A stretch of 64,000 nucleotides of DNA, taken from contig JAPXFQ010001301.1 in NCBI GenBank assembly GCA_028564705.1, positions 496,001 to 560,000 on the forward strand. The letters are read 5' to 3'. The notes under the pieces are model-generated. The model saw only the letters and a list, made by a program, of their open reading frames with translations. It was not told the origin of the DNA and searched no databases. Both the position numbers and the translations under genes were made by a program. Source of the stretch: Apricaphanius iberus. Its lineage: Eukaryota; Chordata; Actinopteri; Cyprinodontiformes; Aphaniidae. The first letter of the stretch is position 1. The number at the start of each line of letters is the position of its first letter. This document shows, piece after piece, positions 11,285-21,839 of this stretch.

Positions 11285-12190
11285 CAATTTCTGAGGGCTT
11301 GCTCATTAATATTAATGACATGCAAGTGCATGTCCACTGAAAAAACACTCTTACACTGTCTCCGTTTACTAAAATCAAAAAAGCCAATATTTAGCCTTTG
11401 AAGGAGTTTACCACCCAGTTTGGGCTGCATTCCCAAATAAGACTGGATTCTGATTCGACAAGGCTATTACCGGCCTCACACTGAGTCTCAATCAGGATGA
11501 CTCAAGCTTGGTTTATGCTTGCCGCGTCCGCAAGGTCCGCTCAGCTCCGCTCAGCTCCGCACGGCTCCACGCGGCCAAATTATGTCATTTCAGCAACCAC
11601 GCCTCTCCGCGCGGCCTCCTCCCGCCCCAAAATTTCCGCACCGCACACCTAGGAAAATTTGTAACTACGCGGATGGTCCTGCGCGGAAAAACATCGCGGA
11701 CTAACAAGAACTCATATTGCCGGAGGTTCGTAAATAGACATCTTTATGATTCGGCCGATAGATATCACTGTGATCAACTGTGTTTTAATGGAAGAGAGGG
11801 CAGTCTCCTTTTTCGTCTTTTTTCCTAAGTAAACAGCATAAAAGTTCTGCTTTGTTTAAGCTCACGGGTGTCACCATCTTGTAAACAACAGTGATTACTA
11901 TTTCTACTATGGTGTAGTGTTGTATGCATGCCGTAGAGCCCTACGCCGCCCCCTACAGTCATCAAGAATATTGGCTCTCAGCAGGGACAAGCTGCAGAAA
12001 GTATAACCGCTGCTCGAAGGCGTCTCGGCAGGTTCCGCACGTCTCGTTTCCGCGCGGAAAGTTCATGCGGCAAGCATTAACCAAGCTTCAGTCTCCAGAG
12101 CGACACCAGGCAAGCGGTCTTATGTACACCACATGCCCGCCAGTCAGGCATTGATTCGGTGCTGCACTCTTCCCTCTTCACTACTGAGCT
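11285..12190 (-). pseudogene. 28S rRNA-derived repeat, copy A (split by a MITE)
   Basis: The plus strand carries the antisense of the 5' part of vertebrate 28S rRNA. At 11383-11504 it reads TATTTAGCCTTTGAAGGAG, TTTACCACCCAGTTTGGGCT and GCATTCCCAAATAAG, then TACCGGCCTCACAC. After the MITE at 11505-12087 it continues with TATGTACACCACATGCCC, GATTCGGTGCTG and CTCTTCCCTCTTCACTACTG. The order matches the first few hundred bases of 28S RNA in reverse. The 100 bases or so before it (11285-11382) are not rRNA but recur before copy B at 18990-19093. A shared chimeric layout suggests a dispersed rRNA-derived family rather than a chance rDNA fragment. Not a functional rRNA gene. Confidence 0.7.
11505..12087. 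mobile_element. CpG-rich MITE with TCA target-site duplication
   Basis: The terminal inverted repeats read AGCTTGGTTTATGCTTGCCG on the left and CGGCAAGCATTAACCAAGCT on the right. TCA flanks both sides (11502-11504, 12088-12090), and removal restores the 28S-like sequence. The 583-bp body is rich in CGCG and codes for nothing recognised. A 3-bp duplication fits PIF/Harbinger-type elements, although TCA is not the commonest target. Confidence 0.7.
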
Positions 12191-12844
12191 AAACATTACT
12201 TAAATAATTTCTTAAATAAAAAATGTATACAAATACATCAAATAACATGAAATAAATAAATAAAGGGGTGTGCTTTAAATATTTAAATTGTCTTGTAGTA
12301 ATTTGGGCTATGTGTTTCTATTGAGTGTGGATCTAGGTCGGATCCCTTGAATGAAGATTTTTTTCACTCCACTTCATTTTGTATATAAAATATTTAGTAA
12401 GGACTGTAAATGGATTGACTACCGGTATATAAGTTTTAACAGGGGAAATATCTGAATGGCTAAAAAAAAGTAATATTGGTCATTTTTGATAAAAAAATAT
12501 TCTTTACAATTTTCTCAGTAAGGAAATTTTGTACTTCTGACCCAAAATATTACAACTTGGTGAAAAGGTAAGAGACTACATGCTAAATGAGGAAAAACGT
12601 CACATGAATTCCGCCATCTTTTGGGCGTTTGTCCGCCAGCTTGTCTGCAGCTGGGTGCTTTTGGTTAATTCTGTGAGCCATTCTTTGCCTGAAGGCACAG
12701 CTTCTGAATATCACAACTTTGAGACCAGTTTCTTAGCAATAATTTCTCCAAACATGAGAGCAATCTGGATTGAAGGCTACATTTAAGGAGAGACAAACAG
12801 TATCCAAACAATACAATGAGAGGATCAGGCTTAAACTCAGTCAT
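12191..12844. other. AT-rich non-coding stretch
   Basis: No gene or structured element recognised. Confidence 0.4.
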
Positions 12845-13215
12845 ACAGTGGGGAAAAATATTTAGTTCTCCCACTTAAAAAGATGAGAGAGGTCTGTCAT
12901 TTTCATTATAGGTGCATGTCAACCGTGATAGACAGAATGTTAAAAAAAATCAAGAAAATCACAATGTATGATTTTCTAAGAATGTATTTGTATGATTGGT
13001 GCAGAAAATAAGTATTTAGTCCAACCAAGCAAAACTTCTGGCCCTCACTGACCCTTTTACTTCTTCTTTAAGAAGCTCTACGATCCTCCCATAGTTACCT
13101 GTATTGGTGACAACCATTTGAAATCTTTATCTGTATAAAAGACACCTGTCCACGACTTCTAACAGTCAGACTCCAACCTCCACGATGGCTGGAACAAGAG
13201 ACACTCAAAAAGAAA
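12845..13215 (+). mobile_element. Tc1/mariner-like element, 5' fragment
   Basis: It begins with a Tc1-like terminus (TACAGTGGGGAAAAATATTT) and carries ATAGGTGCATGTCAACCGTG and GCAGAAAATAAGTATTTAGT, common in the 5' leader of fish Tc1-like elements. It breaks off near an A-rich stretch at about 13210, before any transposase can be read. There is no second terminus. Confidence 0.5.
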
Positions 13216-13500
13216 AAAAAGAATTGATGTAAGAGTAATTTATGTATTAAAGGAAGGTTGACAACAGGACGTTGACAATGTTTGGTCACTGGGATCATCA
13301 TCCAAATGGATGCTCCCCATCCAGCAGGGTGTTGTAGTTTAGCAGCTTAACAGACTAGGTGGATCTTCTATGGAGAGAAAAACAGTAAAAAAAAAAAACA
13401 GGAACAACAATCACAATAACAGCAGAAAATACATTTAGAGAGTAGTAGAACAGAAAAGTAGAAGAGTGAAGAAAAGTGATCAGTCTGTCCAACAGTCTAA

Positions 13501-14264
13501 TGCTGCATTCAGACCAAGCCCATGCGTCAGCGTCAGTTGCGGCAAGATTACATGTAAAGTCTATGGTGGAGTACGTCAGAGGTCCGTCAAGGGCTCTGCG
13601 TTGCGTTGAGTACGTTGGCTCCATCAACGAGGCTTGTGTTTCATACGGCAACGTACCAACGCATGCGTCACAGAAGTTCAGCAAGCTGAACTTTTGACGG
13701 ATCCACCGGAGTTAACGCAGTGCGGCAACCAATCAGAGCGTCTCACTGCACATATGTCACTATACACGTATCTTGAATGAAGCGCGGGTCCAGTGAAAAC
13801 ATTTTCAACAAACGCAGATTTAAAAAATTACAAATTACACTTACCGAAGTTAGATGGACAGGCGCTCCTAAAGAGGAACAGAGAACCTGTAGTTGATGTC
13901 CTGGTAGGAGATTTAAGCTCCAATGCGGCTGAGGAGGTGGTAAAATTAGGCGCGGGACAGACGGATGTAGCACTGAAAGCGAACCTCATCCATACGCAGC
14001 TCCTGGACCAAATGGTTAAACTCCCCAAACTCGGAACGCATCTGAATAATGGGCGCTGATGCACCCGATGTCAACGTTGTCTAGCTTTATCTAGCTAATA
14101 AAGCCAAGCCACTTTCACGTTACAATCCACCATAGTGCAGAGCGTGCGGCAACAGAGGAAGCCTCCTCAGAAGCAGGCTATGGAAGCCAAAAAGTACATA
14201 CGTCAAACTTCATCCGTTGGATGCGTTGCTCGACGTATCCAACGGATGCGGTCTGAATGCAGCT
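13501..14264 (-). mobile_element. PIF/Harbinger deletion derivative with TAA TSD
   Basis: The inverted termini are TGCTGCATTCAGACC and GGTCTGAATGCAGCT, flanked by TAA on both sides (13498-13500 and 14265-14267). The TWA-type 3-bp duplication and the residual transposase inside (13852-14041) both point to PIF/Harbinger. At 764 bp it is a non-autonomous derivative whose catalytic core has been deleted. It sits inside an older L2 LINE 3' UTR, so it is younger than that copy. Confidence 0.8.
13852..14041 (-). pseudogene. Harbinger transposase N-terminal remnant
   Basis: The minus strand from an ATG at 14041 reads EFNHLVQELRMDEVRFQCYI, then ISYQDINYRFSVPL and ERLSI. This matches the N-terminal segment of PIF/Harbinger transposases (pattern F-x-LVQELR-x-D, then ISYQDTNYR, then ERLSI). 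In-frame stops interrupt it three times. A GTAAGT-like splice donor follows directly after ERLSI, which suggests that the parent transposase gene had an intron here. The DDE core is absent. Confidence 0.65.
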
Positions 14265-14330
14265 TAAGCCTACAGCAGCATAACTACAAAAACATCTCAT
14301 GCTGTAATTAATCCAAATAGAAGTAATTTC

Positions 14331-14819
14331 CCAAAGATCAATGACTTCTTAACCAGATAATTTTGAACAAACATTTCTTTAAGACTGTTTTAATTTTCCT
14401 TACGTTGTTTTATTGGTTTACACATAAATCAACAGTGCTAATTGGTTGAAACTAATTACAGTTGGTAAACTAATTTAGCTTCCATTCCATCATCTGCAAA
14501 TCAAGCCCTGGGTTCCTAAAGCATCCAGATTCCTCCAAAGCATATCAGAATTCATGATTTCTATTTTTCTTACATTTTATCATTTTGTTTTATTTTATTT
14601 TGAGTTATTCCTTTACTTTGATCAGTAGTGTGTTGATTAGTTTGTGTGATTAAATGTTTCTTTTCCTTCTTTTGTAAATCCACTTTCTATTTTGGAAAGT
14701 CACTGTCCCTTTTATTCAATACACACACATACGTTAAGAATTCACTCCTTCATGCATTTTACCTCAGCCTTATCTAGGCAGCTGCTAGACTATAGAGACT
14801 AATAGCCAAATAGCCGCAT
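14331..14819. other. AT-rich non-coding stretch
   Basis: Nothing recognised. Confidence 0.4.
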
Positions 14820-16000
14820 TTTCCCTTAGATCCACAACAATGAAGTAAGTGATTGACTTAGCAGTTTCTTTTTTAAAAGCCTGGATCCAAAGACATCAAC
14901 TTATATCTTGTCTGAATTTTAAAGCAGAAAGTTTAGAGTCATCCAGGTTTTTATGTCTTCGAGATATGCCTGTAGTCTACCTAGTTGATTGGATTCATCT
15001 GGATTTATGGATAAATATAATTGTGTATCATCAGGATAACTGTGGAAATTCATACCATGCAGTCTAATTATTTTACCAATTGGAAAGATATATAAATAGT
15101 AAAGAAAATCGGTCCAAGCACAGAACCCTGTGGTACTCCACAGGTAACCCTTGAGTGTGAAGATTTATCATTAACATGAACAAACTGTATTTAATCCACC
15201 CTACTGCTACTCCCTTGTTATATTACGATTCACTTTCAAAAGCAGCACTGAGATCCAACAAGACCGGAACAGTCACAAATCCATTATCTGAGGCCATTAG
15301 ATTATCAATAGTAACTTTCACCAGTGCTGTTTCAGTGCTATGATGAGCTCTAAAACCTGACTGAAATTCCTCAAACAGGTTGTTGCTGTTTAGACGCTCA
15401 GATACTTGATTAGCAACTATTTCAAGAATTATGGATAAGACAGGAAGGTTAGTTATAGATGTGTAATTAGCTAAGTCATCTTGATTGAAGGAGGGTTTCT
15501 TAATTAAAGCTTTAATTACAGCAACTTTAAATTCCTGTGGCACATATATATTTATTAAGGATAGATTCATCATGTCTAAAATAGGGCCAGTAACCAGAGG
15601 GAAAACTTCCTTAAATAATTTGGTTGGTATTGGGTCTAACATACAAGTTGAAGGTTTAGATTAAGCTAATTTTTTTAAATAATTCCGAAAGTTCAACTGA
15701 ATCAAAACAGTGCAGACATTAACATGGTTCCACAGTTCTCCTCGATACTGCCTCATTTGATGAGAGAGAAGTAATCATATTTGGGAGAATGTCAATGATT
15801 TTATTTTAGTATAATTTATTTTACTGTTGAAGAATCCCATAAAGATCACCACTACTGAGAGAAGGGGGAATATGACATGAATATTAAAATCCCCTACTAT
15901 AATTACCTTATTGTAACCCTGGGTTAAAAACTTGAGTTAATATAAAAATATAGTTTTTTAAATCATTCTTTATTTTTCCATAATATTAAAAATCTACAAG
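14820..16000 (-). mobile_element. L2-type LINE relic, internal part
   Basis: The stretch is antisense to a LINE coding region. The clearest part is the reverse transcriptase at 15223-15642. The flanking parts contain text typical of the same LINE group (AAGCACAGAACCCTGTGG and ACTCCACAGGTAACCCTTG at 15117-15152; ATTAAAATCCCCTACTATAA at 15882-15901), with many stops. Boundaries are approximate. Confidence 0.5.
15223..15642 (-). pseudogene. L2-type LINE reverse transcriptase fragment
   Basis: A 139-codon open frame on the minus strand reads [20 protein letters not shown], then [33 protein letters not shown] and [11 protein letters not shown]. These are RT fingers/palm motifs of jockey-superfamily (L2-like) LINEs, ending inside the first catalytic-aspartate motif (LDLSAAFD in active copies). 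The YADD motif and everything after it are missing from this frame. It is a fossil with good local conservation. Confidence 0.75.
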
Positions 16001-18026
16001 AGTTAAAAGTATTGTTATAAAAAGCTTGCATTAACAGATGAATATAGTAAAAAAGAAAAAGAAAAAAATCATTTTAAAACAGAGTTTAGGTGAAGTGCTG
16101 TGCAGCCAATCATCGGGTGGTCTGATCCACAATTTGCCAATCGAATTCGTTTTTTGTTGGAGCACTATTCAACCCATAGTGCAGTGGGAAGAGAGAAGGC
16201 ACTTTTCCAGTATTGGATGGCGACGCCCAGCCCACAGGAACGTACAAATTGGTGACCAGACTAGTCCAATCAAGTGTACTTTAATCAGAGACTATATTGA
16301 CCAAACAGACTATAACCAACCAGAATGCCATTGTTACGACTGTGCCTATTTATGTATGTTTGTATTATTTTTGTTTTACCAAAGAAGTGCGCACTTCTCA
16401 ATTATTTTGGATCCAAAAATCAAACAGTAAACGGTCCTTCACATTATGTGTGTGTGTGTGGTTTCCTCCATTGTAAGGGGTACCCGGGCTCCCACAAAAC
16501 TAAAATCTTCTGATCTGGCCCAGTACCTTCTTTAAGTTGAATCTTAGTTTTAAAGCTAATACTAATCTTGCTGGTTATACTAGGTAGTTCTAATAGCTTT
16601 TCATAAGGTACACATATACTGGTTACATTATCAAGGTTTAATACTAAATTGGATAAAAAATATGACCCAAGAATAGAGCGTAAGGACTTATTGGACAATA
16701 CAAAACCAGAAACAAATGTGGTTTTAATGTTTTCCCGCTTTTATGAGGAAAACTAAGGATTTGATGTTCAAAAAACAGTAGTTTTTAATTGGTCTAGGTG
16801 AATTTGTAAATCCGAATGGAAGATGGTTGCAACTACCACTTCTCACCCAGTACTTTTAGGAATACGAACATTTTAATAATTGCAAGGAGCTGACTCGTTT
16901 ATACTTACAAAAATCCTCCTGCTGCAGCCAGGTTTCTGATAGGCAAAACAAATACATTTTATTATCACGTATCAAGTCATTTAATAATAAAGTATTTGAG
17001 GAGAGACCACATCTAATTGCCTTTTTTTTTGTTTAGTCAAAGTCATATTTATTTTATGAGATTTTCATAATTTGCTTTTGTTATGTTAATCTTTAAACTA
17101 TGTGATTTTGGCCATGAACAAAACACTATCTCAATGGGGTATTGAGTGGTTAACAGTACAGAAGCTGCAGAGAGGTAAAACTGGATAAAACTATGATTCT
17201 GCTTTCTGGTCTAGACCCTTATTTGGCAGTGTTTTGACTTATAAACATGTCCAGATTTATTAGTCAGGAACAGGAAGTGTTGTCAAATGATATGGGAAAG
17301 GTGAGGAAACAGCCCAGAACTACACAGGGGGCACCTGCCAATGACCCGAAGAGATCTGGGACCACAGTAGCAGAGTATTATAGTATACTATTAAGCAGTT
17401 TTCAGATACATGTTCTGGAATATTCAGACAATTCCATCTGGTCTTTAACCAGAGATGTCTTTTCAAATACGCCTATTTTTACTGGAACATTGCCTTATTG
17501 ATGAGTCCTCTGGGTGGGAGTGGGGGGATACAATGTAAACAGTGCGGTGGGCATACATGTCATTTCGCCCAACATAGTCATTTCTGGAAGATGGCTGACG
17601 AAACAGCAGAACTCCTCACAGTGCTTCTCTTTTGTTTGCAATTGTGCACATATAAGTTTAAAAGATAAAGCGGAAGGGAAAATAGAAATAAAACGAAAGG
17701 AGTGTGAAGCAGACTTTGATGTACAGCCGTCTCTCGCTATAACTCGTTCACCCTTCACAGTTTTGCGGATTGATTAATACAATTTTAAAGGCTTTTTAAC
17801 ATTCATTGTGTTCTGCGTCTGATTGATTGGAAGCTATTGTTAATCTCCTCTGTGTCGTGTCTCCTACACTTTCCAAAGTTATAATGTCATATAATAAGAA
17901 CAGCACTATCCATAACTTTGTTCCTCACTTCGAAAAAGTCACCTGCACCGAGACCTTCAGTGGAAAAAGATGCATCAGCGTGAGCAAGGAAAAAGAAACC
18001 GTGTCATATTATAGTACCTTTATGTG
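16001..18026. other. Mostly unassigned non-coding stretch
   Basis: No gene recognised. Near 17320-17370 the text CTGCCAATGACCCGAAGAGA followed by TCTGGGACCACAGTAGCAGA resembles part of a Tc1-like transposon. The remainder is AT-rich with short frames only. Confidence 0.35.
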
Positions 18027-18706
18027 TTACAGTTCTCCTTCAGTGGTGTTTTCATTATTTGGCAGTAGTTCACGTTTCCTCTGCTGCACCAGATCAGAAA
18101 AGTCTTCATTAATATAAATGTTTGTGCCCTTTAATTTCTTGGTGGAGGAAAGGATGTGATGTCGGTCTTTGAGTCTAACAAGCTTCAGAAAAATTTTCCT
18201 TCGCTTTCTGCCCTTATGAAATTGGCCCATCCAGTGGACCCTTTCCATCTGAATTGCAGAACTATCCAGACCCAAATTATTAGACAGCATTTGTTGAATC
18301 TTCATTTCTAATCCACAATCCCATCAATTAATAGATTAGATCTTCTTAAGTGATTTTCAGTGTAGTCCAGGTTCTCAAACAGATCCTCCAATTCCTGCTT
18401 TGATTCTGAAATGCTGCTCTCAAATGATCTGATTTTTGTGTCAATGTCATTCTTCTTAGCTTTCATTTCATCCATGATGCTTTGTGTGAACTGCAGACTA
18501 GTTCTTAGTTCTTGTACATCTCTAATCACACCATCCAACCTTTTTGCGTTTCCATCCATGATGATTTAAATAAAGCTCTGGAAATTTTCCTGTTGTTGTA
18601 ACATTTCCTTGTAGAGTTATCTCTGCTGATCCATCATGTGGGTCAGCACGCCCACAGTTACAACTGTATCATCTTCTGATGGTTGTTTACTACCTTTTGG
18701 AGACAT
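18027..18706 (-). pseudogene. LINE ORF1 protein relic
   Basis: Read on the minus strand from an ATG at 18706 (MSPKGSKQPSEDD), two in-frame stops come first. A coiled-coil segment with heptad-like spacing follows (QSIMDEMKAKKNDIDTKI), then NLLIDGIVD, a frame change near 18306, and an RRM-like/C-terminal part (MERVHWMG, FLKLVRLKDRHHIL, INEDFSDLVQQRKRELLP). The order coiled coil, RRM, C-terminal domain is that of the RNA-binding ORF1 protein of L1-like/Nimb-like LINEs. ORF2 is not present next to it, so the copy is truncated or rearranged. Confidence 0.65.
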
Positions 18707-18989
18707 GATGATAGGAGTGGCAGGCCCAGAAGCCCCTCAAACATTTGAAACGATGAAAAACAGTCCAATTCACTTGCCGCACAAGTCCAATATTCAAAAT
18801 GTGAGGACTAAATGCATTTATTGACCTAACATGTGATTGCAATGATTATTAGATTGTAGAGAGCTGGGGACCTCAGAGACAGAGCATGGCAGTCCAATAT
18901 GGCCGCAAGCAACATTCATGAGATTCATATAAGACTTTTCCACCATAATCACCCAGTGTGTTCAGTGTGGGAGTGGGCGTGGAGACTCA

Positions 18990-19308
18990 ACAAGCAGTTG
19001 GGGGCTTGATCAGTAAGATTTATGATATGCAAGTTTATATCTTCTGATTGGCTAACTGCAACACTACTCTTATACTGTCTCGGTTTACTAAAATTTACCA
19101 CCCAGTTTAGGCAGCATAACCAAACAAGACCGGTCTCAGATGTGCTACTGGCCGCAGTAGGACTCCACACTGAGGCTAGAATCTTCAGTACGCCACACGC
19201 TGCAGGCAGACAGGTATTCAGCGCCACTGTCTCCCTCTTTGCTACAGAGTTACTCCTTGATAATTTATTGTTGTCCGCTTAGCCGTTTGCTTAAATCCAC
19301 TAATTATT
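18990..19308 (-). pseudogene. 28S rRNA-derived repeat, copy B
   Basis: The plus strand from 19094 reads TTTACCACCCAGTTTAGGCA, then CAGTACGCCACACGCTGCAG, CTCCCTCTTTGCTACAGAGT and CCGCTTAGCCGTTTGCTTAA, the antisense of 28S rRNA 5' sequence in the right order but more decayed than copy A. The preceding stretch 18990-19093 (GGGGGCTTGATCAGTAAG … TACTGTCTCGGTTTACTAAA) is not rRNA but is homologous to 11285-11382 before copy A. Copy B lacks about 30 bases at the leader/rRNA junction. The repeated non-rRNA leader argues for one repeat family. Confidence 0.65.
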
Positions 19309-19617
19309 TCGTGTGATTAGAGCTATGTTCAGTACAAGCACCCCAACCCCCCCCTGCACACACAAATACAAACACACGCATAACACAGAGAAACCTCACG
19401 GTGGCAACGTAGGACCAGGAGAAATAACCAGCTGCAGATTCAGCTGCTGATATTATAATTCATGGTTTGAAGCATCGGTTATGTTTGAGGATAGTCAAAA
19501 AAATAACATCTCTTGGTGGTTCTAGTCACAGATATTAGCTGTTAGTTGAGGTAGGTCATTTTACTGTCGTGGCGTGTTGTAACACAATACTTGAAAAGTA
19601 AAACTCTGAGTGAAAAT
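19309..19617. other. Non-coding stretch with CA-rich repeat piece
   Basis: Around 19337-19385 it has ACCCCAACCCCCCCCTGCAC followed by ACACAAATACAAACACACGC, resembling the start of the repeat at 6077. Otherwise nothing recognised. Confidence 0.35.
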
Positions 19618-19630
19618 TAAAATACTACTT

Positions 19631-19936
19631 TAAGCCTGTGAATATTCTCATTCATCCAGGTCATGGTTATCTCAAGGAAATTTCAATCAAACGCAACTGG
19701 ACTTGGTAATTTGTCTTGGAAGACGTTTCACCTCTTATCCAAGAGGGTTCATCAGTTCATGCTCGCCGCTGACCAGGCTGGGACTGGTCCAACTAAGTTA
19801 CCACACCAGTTAGTTGGACCAGTCCCAGCCTGGTCAGCGGCGAGCATGAACTGATGAAGCCTCTTGGATAAGAGGTGAAACGTCTTCCAAGACAAATTAC
19901 TAAGTCCAGTTGCGTTTGATTGAAATTTCCTTGAGA
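19631..19936. mobile_element. Foldback element with 130-bp arms and 13-bp direct repeats
   Basis: Two arms (19667-19796 and 19810-19939) are inverted copies with only about two mismatches in 130 bases, separated by a 13-base loop. The outer text is TTATCTCAAGGAAATTTCAA and the inner text GGACTGGTCCAACTAA. The 13 bases TAAAATACTACTT flank the unit at 19618-19630 and 19937-19949, as a target-site duplication would. About 36 bases at 19631-19666 lie outside the left arm. The arms carry the fish repeat motif GAAGACGTTTCACCTCTTAT. A transcript would form a very stable hairpin. Confidence 0.85.
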
Positions 19937-19949
19937 TAAAATACTACTT

Positions 19950-20410
19950 ACAGCCTGGGAGCTGGTTTATCACGGTTGTGATGGTTAAAGATTCTTCTTT
20001 TAAGTTAAACCTCGAGACAAAGCCTGTACTTTAAGGGCCATAGCCTCTAGCAGTTGGAAGAGGCTTTCACCTTGCCAAAAACAACTTGCCCGTGGGCGGT
20101 CCAAAGCTAGGTAGGCAAGGCTATGAATGCTAAGTTAGCATTATGACATGTGGTAGTAGGGCTTTTTCAAACTCAGGCATTTTCTGGTCTCTTTTCTTTA
20201 TGTAACGGACTCAGGGATTGGAGTTTGTATAAAATGGTTATATGCAGCATGCTTTTAGAACACAGTCACTGATTGTAATGAGAGAAAACCCCGTTTTTCA
20301 AGATATTCAGTGAAGGAGAACTTTAAAATCTAGGAAAGTTTGAGCTTTGACAGTATTTAAACTATTGAGAAATGTGAGTAAATGTTAATGTCTGAGAAAA
20401 TGCAATATTT
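19950..20410. other. Non-coding stretch
   Basis: Nothing recognised. Confidence 0.4.
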
Positions 20411-20718
20411 TCAATTCAATTGACTTTTATTTATATAGCGCCAATTCACAACAGATGTCATCTCAAAACACTTTACAACAAAAGTCGTTTCAATACAATT
20501 ATACAAACATTCCAATAAGTTAAAAGTTTTCTATGTAAGGAATCCCAGCAGATTGTGATGACTCATCAACATGAGGTTGAGCCTGGATCATGCAGACTCC
20601 AACCACAGCAATTCCTCAGCAATCCCTCATACTGAGCAAGCATGTAGCGACAGTGGAGAGGAACAACTCTCCTTTAACAGGAAGAAACCTCCGGCAGAAC
20701 CTGGCTCAGTATAAGCGG

Positions 20719-21839
20719 TAGGGCTGAACGATTAATTGCATATGCAATTAAATCGCGATTTGGTATTGTGCGATTTCCTAATTGCAAAGGCTGCAATTTG
20801 ACTTGATGTAAACATATCTGCTAAAGTCACGTGACTTGCAAACAATGCAGGGAGAGAAGGAAACGCTGCACTTTAACCCGTTATACAATGACCTAAAGCT
20901 TAACAGAATCCAACACTGCACAATATTTGGTACCAAAGAGGAACAGTACATCAGTTGTGAGAAATTATATCTGCTATGAAATCGTTGATGCTGCGCAACG
21001 CCAGGTATTATGCAGAACCCGTCTTGGTATTGTTGCTGCCTCACGAGGTAGGCTACAGCACGAACCTTTATCAACACCTAAAAACATCACACCACTATAT
21101 ATGAGAGTTGAACGGCTAAACTGACCGCCACCCGTGTTTAAATGTCCAGTAAACAAACTTCAAGGCGACAGGGATCGCTGACCGAGCTGTTTGAAAGAAT
21201 CAAACGGTACACTGAAATAATTCGTGCTATAACGGGTTTTATAGCCAAAAGTATTCTTTGTTAAGCATGATGAATAAGCTAGGATTCAATCTCACACACA
21301 CATTTTAGTCACATTTTACCTGCGCTGTATAAAAAATGCCGACAGAGAGCTAAAGCCGCACTGAAAACAGCGGAATATTTTGCAACAACTGACCTGAGAT
21401 CAAACCGCTCTACGGAGCCATACCAGAGTCTGAAAGTGCATTAGATCGATGGAGAATTAAAAATCAGAGCTTGTTGCTTCAAGCCTCCTACTTCCTGGAT
21501 AACCACACAGAGGAAAACATTGCAGCCGGAGGGAATTATTAGCTGGGATCAAAAGGAAGAAAACCTTGATTGCAGAACGACACCGATGACCATCGAGTGT
21601 GATGATTAAAAGTAGATAAAGTTGTTAATATTTGCCTTTGTCTTAAAATAAGTAAATAGTCTTATGGAATAGAATAAATTATGTATATAAATCTGTTTAT
21701 AATACACAATATTTTTGATTGCATTAATTAAAAAATGCATGACAAAAGCCCAACAAAAATAATTGCACATTAAATCGCAATCGCAATATTGAAGAAAAAA
21801 AATCGCAATTAGATTATTTTCCAAAATCGTTCAGCCCTA
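20719..21839 (+). mobile_element. hAT deletion derivative with 8-bp TSD
   Basis: The termini are TAGGGCTGAACGATT and AAATCGTTCAGCCCTA. The 8 bases ATAAGCGG flank it at 20711-20718 and 21840-21847, the hAT hallmark. Subterminal regions are rich in AATCGCAATT-type motifs. The 1121-bp body keeps degenerate pieces of a ZBED/hAT transposase on the plus strand (21142-21560). It inserted into an L2 LINE 3' UTR. Confidence 0.9.
21142..21560 (+). pseudogene. hAT transposase remnants
   Basis: From ATG at 21142 the frame reads MSSKQTSRRQGSLTELFERI and later AITGFIAKSIL, the segment after the BED finger in hAT transposases. Further on come ALKTAEYFATTDLRSNRSTE and PYQSLKVH, matching the LTTDxWTSR…PYxSLTxHYI region around the first catalytic aspartate. 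DNHTEENIAA in another frame matches the DHTxENIA motif. Stops and frame changes are frequent, and the second half of the transposase (RNase H core end and dimerisation domain) is missing. Confidence 0.7.

Larger units (their letters stand above)
13250..14330 (-). mobile_element. L2-type LINE 3' UTR, split by a Harbinger element
   Basis: The pieces 13250-13500 and 14265-14330 align by eye with 21900-22170, an L2 LINE 3' untranslated region read in antisense (shared: AACAATCACAATAACAGCAG, AGTCTAAGCCTA, CAGCATAACT). The Harbinger-type insertion at 13501-14264 divides it after AACAGTCTAA. No coding part remains in this copy. Confidence 0.6.

Noticed and set aside
13793..14059. Plus-strand 88-codon open frame in the Harbinger element
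   Set aside because: It is the opposite strand of the transposase remnant, which carries the recognisable motifs.
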